Assembly: GCA_036897625.1 (NCBI GenBank)
Contig: JAYMTA010001225.1
Span: 1-21,080, forward strand
From: Pelargonium cotyledonis
Taxonomy: Eukaryota > Streptophyta > Magnoliopsida > Geraniales > Geraniaceae
Length of the DNA stretch: 21,080 nucleotides
Direction: 5' to 3'
Of the stretch, positions 1 through 10,200 are shown in pieces (positions within the stretch are counted from its first letter, which is position 1; each line of letters starts with the position of its first letter). The notes below the pieces were generated by a model. It was not told where the DNA came from, made no database searches, and saw only the letters and a list, made by a program, of their open reading frames with translations. The translations under genes were made by a program, and so were the position numbers.

Positions 1-688
1 GCAAATATACTCATTTGCATTTTGTGGTAGGGCTGTTTTTTGGCTTTGCTATATCATCTTTCTGAGGTGAACTCTATACCAATTAGTTGGAGCATGAGGG
101 TCCAGTTTGATTATCTCTGAATGTTGATCTTATGCATTAGTTTACTGTATGCATATTTTGCTATTGGAGAACTTTTTGTGTTTTCAGGAAATTTTAGTGA
201 CTTCGCTTGTTTCTGATCTCCATGTACAGTTTTTTTGGCTGGCCATTGGTGTATTAATATTTAGAAATTTGATCTTGCATGGCTAATTTAGATACTGTCT
301 GTTTCAATTGTACGCAAATGACGTTATAGGAATTAATCATCTAGGTGTGGAAAGGATTGAAAGAAACCTGGAAACTGCTAGGCAGGCTACAAAGTTAGGG
401 TCAAATACATGGTTACTAGGTGACTATTTATTGGGAAGGGGCCCCATTTTAAGTTTATTTTTCTGTGATGTTCCTTGTCCGCAACTGAGCATAGGAGTAA
501 ATTTTTTCTTAGGTTCTGAAATACCCTTATTCATGTAACAAGCTAGCCTTTCCTGTGATTCATTTACCCTAATATATATTTTTCTTCATATTCTAATTGT
601 TTTTGGGGACTGTAGTTTCCCTTTTCTTTTATTTTGTTAGTCCTGCTGTTTTATATCCATTTAACAATTGTTTTGTATGTTTTGACAG
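1..688 (+). other. Intron of the symplekin gene (left part only)
   Basis: No exon could be fitted here. The first recognisable symplekin codons start at 689, after a T-rich stretch ending in the acceptor ttttgacag. The exon there begins with the last base of a split codon, so a phase-2 intron precedes it and the upstream exons, coding roughly the first 240 residues of the usual protein, lie left of the window. The sequence is AT-rich with only short chance reading frames. I see no repeat or RNA gene in it. Confidence 0.7.
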
Positions 689-1291
689 TGTTGCAGCCAT
701 TGCAAGGAAGAGGCCTATCCACTATAATACAGTTCTTTCTGCTCTGCTTGATTTTGATCCAAACTTTGAGATGGTGAAGGGAAGTCATGTTCCTAGCATT
801 CACTACTGTTTTAGAACTGCCTTTTTGGGATTCTTAAGGTGCACTAATCCAATCATTATGGAGGTACGACTTCATTTGTCTATTTATTTATTTATGTATC
901 AAACTAACTCCATATCTATTTTTCTTTCATGAAATGACCATGCACTAGTTGAACTTTTCTGCATCTGTATGGTATATGACTGATAATTTGTTCCTAAGTT
1001 TACTATCTTGATGAAGAAGGCACGTGCGAACCTATTGTTTATGAAAAAAGAAATGTTTCTTAGTTACAGAGGGAGTCCCATTAATAAAATTTCAAAAGAC
1101 CCAAAAGTTCTGTTTGTTCACTCTTACTTTTGGTTAACAAACCTTGTTATATTTGATTGCAGTCCAGAGATAGGTTGCTTAGGGCTTTAAGGGCAATGAA
1201 TGCTGGGGATGCGGCTGATCAAGTTATTAGGCAGGTTGATAAAATTATGAAACAGGCTGAACGTGCTATTCGTGATGCAAGGTTGAGCAAG
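689..1291 (+). other. Symplekin exons for the end of the N-terminal (Pta1/DUF3453-type) helical region
   Basis: The two exons 689-863 and 1163-1291 code residues 1-101 of the visible part. The block ARKRPIHYNTVLSALLDF and the following FLRCTNP and LLRALRAMNAGDAADQ stretches match the conserved end of the plant symplekin N-terminal domain, a HEAT-like scaffold. In animal symplekin this part binds Ssu72, the RNA polymerase II CTD phosphatase. The basic helix after it (IRQVDKIMKQAERAIRDAR) may be a short coiled coil. Assignment rests on remembered family sequence. Confidence 0.8.
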
Positions 1292-4200
1292 GTAATCAAC
1301 TTGTTGAATTACTATCTTCTTTCCATTTGATTTTCTTACAAGTTTCTGGACTTAAAGCTATGCCATGGCTCATGTTAAATCAATATTGGTCAATCAGGAT
1401 GATCAACTGGGAAAGCAGCTGCCTTTCTCAGGGGAGCTGTTAAAGAAGAGGTCTATGATTAATGATAATGAAGACCACAAAAATAGTTATGAGATGGCTT
1501 CCAAGAGGGTTCATTATAGTTCTAATGCCCACTCAGCTTTGCCCATTCAAACAAATGACTCTGCACAGGATTCTGTTTCTGCTAATGGTGTTGCTCCTAA
1601 CAGTCTTTTGATGGATGGTGATCTGACCCCTGTGGAACAAATGATCGCCATGATTGGTGCTTTACTTGCAGAAGGAGAAAGGGGTGCTGATTCATTAGAG
1701 ATTCTTATTTCAAATATTCAGCCTGATTTATTGGCTGATATAGCCATAACTAACTTGAAGCATTTACCTATATCTCCACCATCTCTTACAAGTCTTGGGA
1801 ACTTAAATCAACAGACTGGTTCTCTTGGTAATGCAGCACAGGCTGCGGCACCATCTCCTCCAACAGTTTCTGTGCAATCCTCTGTTTTCCCTACACAACT
1901 ACCTTCCTCTTCAATCACTACAACCAGCATAGCTTTCTCTGATACCTCTACTGTCAATAATCTCCATGCAGATTCTAAACGTGATCCACGAAGGGTAACA
2001 AGACTTGATTTTAATCTCTGCTTATATGTACTATCTATTGTTTCATCTGAATCTAAATATGAAGAGGACCAGGATTGTTTTATTTATTTATTTTATTTTA
2101 AATATTTATTTATACCTATATTAATTTAAACTAAACTATAAGTTATCTTCTTTTAGGACCCCCGCCGCCTGGATCCTCGGCGCGTGGCAGCACCCAGTGA
2201 AGTACCATCAGTGCCTGTCATGGAGGTGGCTGGTAGCGTGCATTCAGAGATTGATTGCTCAAATTCCATAAGTAAGCCTACCCCACTTCCCGCCGTGATA
2301 TCTGCTGAGGAGCCCTTGGCACTTATGGCATTGAAACCTAAGGTTGATGATGACATGTTAGAAAGTCCATTGGTTTCTGGAACTGGACAACTAAATCCGA
2401 AAGAGGAGGTCTCAGATGGACCTGGGGAAAGACTCTCCATGTCAGGGGTTGATGTTTCTTCAGATCCTGCACTTTCTCCCGCCTGCAAAGTTGATGAGGA
2501 CTCAGTGGCACCAGATTTTTCAGATGTTGCAGCTACAATGGCAGATGAGACATCATCTTTGTTGGAAGTTGAGCAGAATTCTCCATCTCTTTCAAATGGA
2601 CCTGCTTCTGAAGAGGTCTGGCAGGACTTACCACAACTTCCGTTGTATGTTGAGTTGTCTGAAGAGGAGCAAAGAAATGCGAGGAATCTGGCAATTGAAC
2701 GGATTATTGTATCATACAAACATTTGCAGGGTACTGGTTATGGCTCGACACGCCCCGGATTTACTGCTCCGTTTGTTGGGCTCGGATGGGGATTGGTTGC
2801 TCAGGTATGGACAACTTATTTTCCTATTTGATTGATGTATTGTAAAAGCTAAATGTCTCTCTTTGGTTGCTTTTGCACTTGGCCTATATTGCTTGTTTTT
2901 TATGTGTGGACCTTTTGGTAATATGAGTTGGTTGCATTGTTTTTTTGTTGACCTAAGAGTATGATATGGCCATTGGAGTGATGAAATCTAAGAAACCCGA
3001 TTGTGAAGATTTTAGCATATTATTTGATATTCTAAGGGATTATCTTCTTACTCCAATAGGTGTGATTCTATTTCTGTTAGATCACGGTTGTATATTGTGT
3101 GTTTAAGTAATCTGATGTGGTTTCTGTTTGGATTGTTCTCTTCTCTGTCTCTTTCTTTATCATTCTTTAGCACTTCGTGTTATTTCTCTGTTGATGGTTA
3201 CTTGGCTAAATCAACCTGTTTAATCCCCTTCCGTTGTGATCTGTGTGCATATCTCTTGGGTTTTATGGGCTTGGTATTATTCTTTAACCCAGCCCTGGAA
3301 CCTTATCCACATATTGTTATCAAATGGTTTTGGTATGACTGTTCTTCGGAGCCACATCCTTCACATTAGGCCTTAGCTAAGAGCTATTTTGTTCTGGTCT
3401 ATGTCCATGATTTGGTGATCTCATCCTAGGGAGTGGTATTGGAGATTCACTTCAACTCGAAGTTGTCGCAACAAGTGTGACAAAAATTGTTAACATCTGA
3501 GTTATGGTGCGTGTTAGTAGATGGTACCAACCAGCTGAGTTTGTGACTCTGCAATGCAGCTTGTTACTGGTGTTTTATTATCTTCTTACTGCTCCTGATG
3601 CTGATGTAAATATATTAAATGAATATTACTCTCAACAAAGTGATTGCCGTTATAGGCTCCATCTTCTATACATATAATTTAGTTTATTTTATTGCAGTCT
3701 GTAGAATTGACTTATTTGCTACTATTTTGGCAGGCTGATGCTAATGAGGATGTGGTAAAGATGGTGCAGAAGCATATTGTTGTGGATTATCAAGAGCAAA
3801 AGGTTTGTGCTTGGGGGATGGTATCACTTCAATATTGCTTTTCTCTGCATGGATCCATACTTCATTAACGAACTTGATTCTTCTTTCACAGTTCCTTTAG
3901 ACGTCTTTTTAACCTTTTCTTCTTTCTGCTTTCCTTCTTAAGACCTCTTTTCTACTGATTATTAATATTGGTTTATTTGTCAGGGACATGAGCTTATATT
4001 GCAAGTCCTATATCATATGCATTCTCTCATGGTCGCAGATGAAGTCGAGAATTCTTCATTTGCTACTGCTGCATACGAAAAATTTCTCCTGACAGTGGTA
4101 TGCACTTCGTAGCTTTTTTAGTATTATTTCTATATATATGAGGATAAATATATTTATAACCTTTCAATGTAGGCCAAATCTTTGTTAGACAACTTTCAGG

Positions 4201-7200
4201 CCTCAGACAAGTCTTTTAGCAGGCTTCTTGGAGAACTTCCACATTTACCTGACTCTGCTTTAAGAGTTCTAGATGATCTCTGCAATGCTGATGTTACTGA
4301 TAAGCATGGAAAAGTTATTCGTGATGTTGAGCGTGTTACTCAGGGCCTTGGTGCTGTGTGGAGTTTGATAGTGGGACGCCCATGTAACCGGCAAGCCTGC
4401 TTAAATATAGCCTTGAAGGTAATCTAGGTTGATACTCATTCTGAATGCTTTAATGGGGTAGTAAACCATGCTTGATTAGATTCACTTTATCTAAAACATA
4501 CCCATTTCTGATGATTCACCATATTTATAGTACATTCTGTGTTAACTTGAAGTTGCATCTCCTTTGCTGTGATCTAGACCTATGCTTATATATGTGATTT
4601 ATCAATTTACTCAAGAAAACCTGTAAAAGAATAATGACTACCTTTCCATTGTGGACTTGTTCATACACATAGACATGCAGGCAGAAATGTGTTGTTGAAG
4701 TGGGTGATGTGATATAAGTCCCACATTGAATAAATATGAAAGAACTAAGCTACATATAATGATGCAAGTGAAACCCTACTTAAGGTTGACCTTTTAGTAG
4801 TGGAAACCCAAACCATTATATGTAGCCCATTATCAAATGTAACATGGTATCAGAGCTGGTTTTGATCCAGGACTGAGTTTGTTTATGTTGCCTCTCCCTG
4901 TGTTCTCCGGCTCATTTGAAGATGGACATGTCTGCAGTGGTTCATGTATGTAAGAAAATAGCTACACGTGAGAGGGAATGCCGATTCAAAAAGCCTCTTA
5001 TTGTGCACATGTTAAGCCCACCAGATTAAGAAAAATGTGAGGCTCGCATGTAAGAGAGAGTGTTGAAGTGGTTGAAATAGGTCCCACATTGAAAAAATAT
5101 GAAAGAAATGAGCTACATATAAAATGGTGCACATGAAATTCTACTAATATGTAACCTATTATAAATTTTAACATGTGTGTCGCCGTGTCGGTACCTTTTG
5201 TCGGCTAGATACTAAGTGCTGAAATCAATTCGTACCCTACATAAACCACCCTTGATAGGCCACCTACAGAAGTCATATTTATCTAGCTTTTTTGTTACTG
5301 ATGATTTCATATTTCGTTTGCAGTGTGCAATCCATTCACAAGATGAAATTCGAGCAAAAGCTATACGGCTGGTATGGTCTGCTAATTAATTTTGCAGGGT
5401 CAATATGATGGGTCTTTCTGACTTGTTTGCTGGTTTTTTCACTACTATAATCTTTTATGCTGTGTTGATGTTTGAAACTTTTTTCTACAGGTAGCAAACA
5501 AGCTCTATCAGCTGAGCTACATATCAGAGAATATTGAGCTGTTTGGAACAAATATGTTGCTCTCTGCTGTTGACAGGTCTGTTTCAGATGCAGAGCCTTC
5601 ACAATCTGAGTCCACTGAACAAAGAGCTGAAGGGCAGGTAAAGAGCATTCTCTCTTCCCAATCTTATTTGGTCCTGGATCTCTTTCATTTTCATAAAAGC
5701 ATAAATAAATATTACTGACTTCAAAATTCCTCAACAGTTTGAAGGATTTTGATGTATTTAGATGTTGAATATTATAAGCTTTCTGTATAAAGCATGTGTA
5801 TTTTTTTTAACTATAATATTTCTTGCTTATTAAGGAATTTCAATACATGGTTAGGTCAGTTTTTTTAAACGTAGTCTTTAGTTCTCGTGAGGTGAATTAT
5901 GAAGTATTAGCATAGCATCAAGCATTAGCATAGTTTCTTGAAGGTCATTCTCTTGTTCATAGGTTTCTTTGGTTGGTAATGATGCCTTTCCTTTTCAACT
6001 AAATTCATAATGCAGGTCCCTTGGGTCCCTCATTCTGAATCTGTTGTAGATAGTATGAGTGGTGGCCTAAGATCACCTCAAATATCTCTAAGAGAGATAC
6101 ATTAAGTTTATTGTACAAAAGATATTTCCTAATGATATCAATATTTGTCATTTCGTTATGGGGTAGGTTACCCCAAAGTGAACTTATGGTCGGACCTCAG
6201 GTGCAAGTTGGATAACACAACAGACCCTGCACATGGTCCAAGAAGGGAGGCAAGACAGACGGGTCATTAGGCCCAACAAAACCAGACTTTGATACCATGT
6301 TAAACTTGACTCCAACCCAAAAAAGTTAAGCTTAGGTGAAGGGCCTAACTAGAATATCAAGTTGTGACAGATTTCACATTTTTTCAATGTGTGCTTGTTA
6401 AGGAATCCCACTTTCTTTGAATGTGAAGTCTATCACCACTTGATATACTAGTTGGGTCCTCCATCTAATAAGCTTAAACTCTTGGATTGGAGTCAAGTCT
6501 GACATATAAATAGTGTTCTTCTTTTCCCCTAAAGACTATTATCAATGTCTGAATTGCACGCATACTGATTTTTAATTCATGCCTTGGTTCTTAAGCCTTC
6601 CGTTAACTGAGTGGTTGGATGTATTTGACTTTTGAATACATAACACCTCTTGGACCACGAAAATGCGATATTCATGTAACTCATCATTGCTTTTTACGCT
6701 CCCGATATGGTATTCATGTGAAATTCTTTTGCATGCTGGAAACCAGGAAACTTCTGTAAGTGGATCTCAAGTATCAGAGCCTGGAGCATCTGAAAATGAC
6801 TCCAGGGGTGTGCAAGCAACTCACCAGAATGTTTCGTCTATGTCAATTTCTGAAGCTCAACGGCTCATATCTTTGTTTTTTGCTTTGTGTACCAAGGTTT
6901 GTCTACAGTTGCTCCATAACTGATAACCTAGAAAATTGTAATTGTATTCTTTTATTTATTTATTTATTTTGGTGCTGACATGTCTTCTCTCCCTGTAGAA
7001 ACCTAGTCTTCTTCAACTTGTGTTTGATATTTATGGGCGTGCTCCAAAAACTGTTAAGCAGGTTTGTTTTTATTTGTTTATGAAAACAATATTGATAATC
7101 ATTAGCATGTTAGGTTGAGTTATGTGTGTATACATCAGACTCTGTTCCCATAGAGGAGGCTGACCATTCAGTCCATGGAAGAGTGTCATTTGTATAGCAA

Positions 7201-10200
7201 CAGTTCTTCCATAGGAACCTCTGAATTGACTATGCAAAAAAGATTGTTTATGAGCTACTGGTTGGTCAAGTTCAAATTGGATCTTGCAGTGAACTGTTTT
7301 TAATGAAAAACAGCAACTGCAGGCATCTTATATACTTATATGACTATAGTACTGATATATGTATATTCATGTGAAAGCCAGAATGGGTTGTGAATTTTTA
7401 AGGGTCCTTGACTGATGGGTTATTGGATTTTTTGTCTATTTGTCTAATTTCTTAGCTGACTTTCAAAATGATGCAGGCTGTTCATCGCCACATACCCATT
7501 CTTATAAGAGCCCTAGGGTCATCTCATTCTGAGCTGCTTCGTATTGTATCTGACCCGCCTCAAGGAACTGAAAATCTATTGATGGCAGTGCGTTCCCTCT
7601 TTTTATTATCATCGTTGATCCTTAGAGCTGTATTATTTTGTGTTCTCTTTCACCTCTTCCTTTTCTTATATTTTTTATTTGTAAATTTTGCTTATGGCAA
7701 GGTGCTACAAGTGCTGACTCAAGAATCAACACCTTCTCCTGAATTGATAGCAACTGTCAAACATTTATATGAAACTAAGTTAAAGGTTGTTCTGTTAACT
7801 ATACCTAAACCTTTGATTTCTGTCATTAACTTTGCCTTTTTGGTACTTAGCTGTCTTGTTTTCACATAGGATGCTACAATACTCATCCCAATGCTGTCAT
7901 CTCTTTCCAAAAATGAGGTTTGTGTTGCAATGCTTTTTGTATTTTTGCTCCATGTCTGTTATATGATTGTGTTCATTTGGTTTCAAGATGTATGGAAACT
8001 GTGAATGCCAGTTGCGGATAAACTTTACTTGTGACAAGAAGAAATTTTGTTCTCTATATAAGAAGAATCGACTCAATTTACTTCCTGTAATCTCTAGTAG
8101 ATAACTATTTTATTACCATAATGTGTTCAAATAAACTACATCTGGGTAAGTTAGAGTCTGGATTCTCAACTCAGTTTTCTTATCATGTTGTTTAAGCACT
8201 AGCACTATCCCATGTTTTTATCAAGCTACATGTTGTGAAACATTTATTTTGGTCTATGGCTACAGATGAACCTTGAGTTTTTTCGGGAATTTCATCTAGT
8301 GTTCTATTACAGGCTGGCTTGACTCCCAAAAACATCTCCATAACTACCTGAAAGCAGATTGTACTTTTTGACCTTAAACAACACTACAAACTATAAAATT
8401 ATAAGTAAATTGTGTTTTTTTGGCTGGCAAACATGTATAGAATTAAATCAACCTGGTCTGAAACTTCATGGAAGGTTCTTCTACTGTATTTGATAATTTA
8501 ATATATTTACTGCTATGGTCCTTGTGTTGTTGATTTTATGTGAATGTTATCTAAGGGTATATAACTTACTTTACTATGGAATCAGGTTTTACCAATTTTC
8601 CCTCGGCTTGTGAACCTTCCATTAGATAAGTTCCAGACAGCACTTGCTCACATACTACAGGTATACATATGCTTTATTATGTGATTTGCATGTACTTTTT
8701 TTATCCGCAATCTATACATATACTGACATTATATATATAATTTCCAAGTAGGAAAGATCAAAAGCAAAGTACAAAATTTTCATGTACTATGCTGTATGCA
8801 AAGTACATGTTTTTTGTACCACAAGCTTTTGAATTTGGACTATTACATTTTCAACCTTAGACAGTTGTTGTTCTTTTTTTTTTTTTTTTTTGAAGCAAGA
8901 AACCATAATATATTAATTAATACTCAAAGCACGAGATACATCCAGAGGGGACTAGAGCAGCCCGAACCAGACCAGACGCAGAATTAGAAGCCCTAGTAGC
9001 CCTATGTGCCACTACATTCGCTGATCTAATACCAAAAGAGAACAACATGTTCTCACAATTGAAAGCTAAAGCAAACAGAAACAAACTAAAAACAAGCAAA
9101 CCCAAATTAGCAGACCATAACAATATGGCACCCTGACCCTATCTCGAGATCCAACATGGCTTGTTTGAAACACCTTCCTCCATCACTCCTTTCACTCTTA
9201 TAGCAACCAACAGACTGGAAAAAGATCGATCAAACTCCAAAACTAGCAAACCATAATTATATATGGCACCTTGGATCCTAACGCGAGATCCGAAATGACT
9301 TGTTTGGAAACACTCTCCCCCTACACACACGACCAACCATTATCTTTGATCCATGACAGAGCTTCACGTACCGCCGTCACCTCCACCACCCGAACAAATA
9401 AAGCCTCCGCATTGCTCCACCGCTACTCACAACCACAACCACTGCCTTGCTCCGCCGCAACTCACCCCACGCCGTCAATCCTCCGCTTTTGCCGCCTTTA
9501 ACCGCTACAATCAATAAAACCCTAACTGCCAAAAAAGTCAGAACACGCCACTGGCAAGACAGACCACTATTACTGAGTATAATATTTAAAGCTCAACTTT
9601 AGACAGTTAAATGTATGTGTGGGATATATAAATTTTGAAGATAATTAGTTGTATATTATTATTCTTGCTCGACAAAACAAATGCATGAATTTGGCAAGTA
9701 TTACTGTTCATTCACTATTTTAGAGCACAGAGAGTAAAGCAGGACGCTGGTATTTTGTCTTCCAAGATTCTTTCTTCATCTACTTCATCAATTATAGGTA
9801 ATTCTTATAAGAGTTCTGATGTCAATTACAGGGTTCGGCCCATACAGGTCCCGCATTGACTCCTGCTGAAGTGTTGGTTGCCATCCATGACATTCGTCCT
9901 GAGAAAGACGGCCTTCCATTGAAAAAGGCATGTCTTCTAATCTTCCCTAATTGATGGTTTAATTAGTAATGAAGTATTCATTGGTAGACGTTATTGACAA
10001 TTAGTGAATTGTTTGTCTCCCATGTGCTCTGTGTGCTTCTAATTTGTGCTCCTTGTTTCTAAAATGGGTCTATATTCAAAATTTACATGAAGCTGATATA
10101 GGAGACAGTTTATATTTATTAGAAGTTTTGGGGTCTGAGCCACTTAAGGAGGAAGGTTTGATGATATTGGGAATTTCCAAGTCCTTGCTGGTTTTGTCTT

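Noticed and set aside
2153-2719. Long open frame on the minus strand opposite a symplekin exon
   Set aside because: It mirrors the serine-rich coding exon 2157-2804, has low-complexity sequence and no family resemblance. A shadow frame.
3088-3369. Possible extra exon in intron 2805-3733
   Set aside because: The open frame has hydrophobic, T-rich translation without symplekin similarity, and the flanking exons already join in frame.
8796-8987. Small plus-strand frame with a run of phenylalanines
   Set aside because: It is the reverse view of the LINE poly(A) tail and its 3' end.
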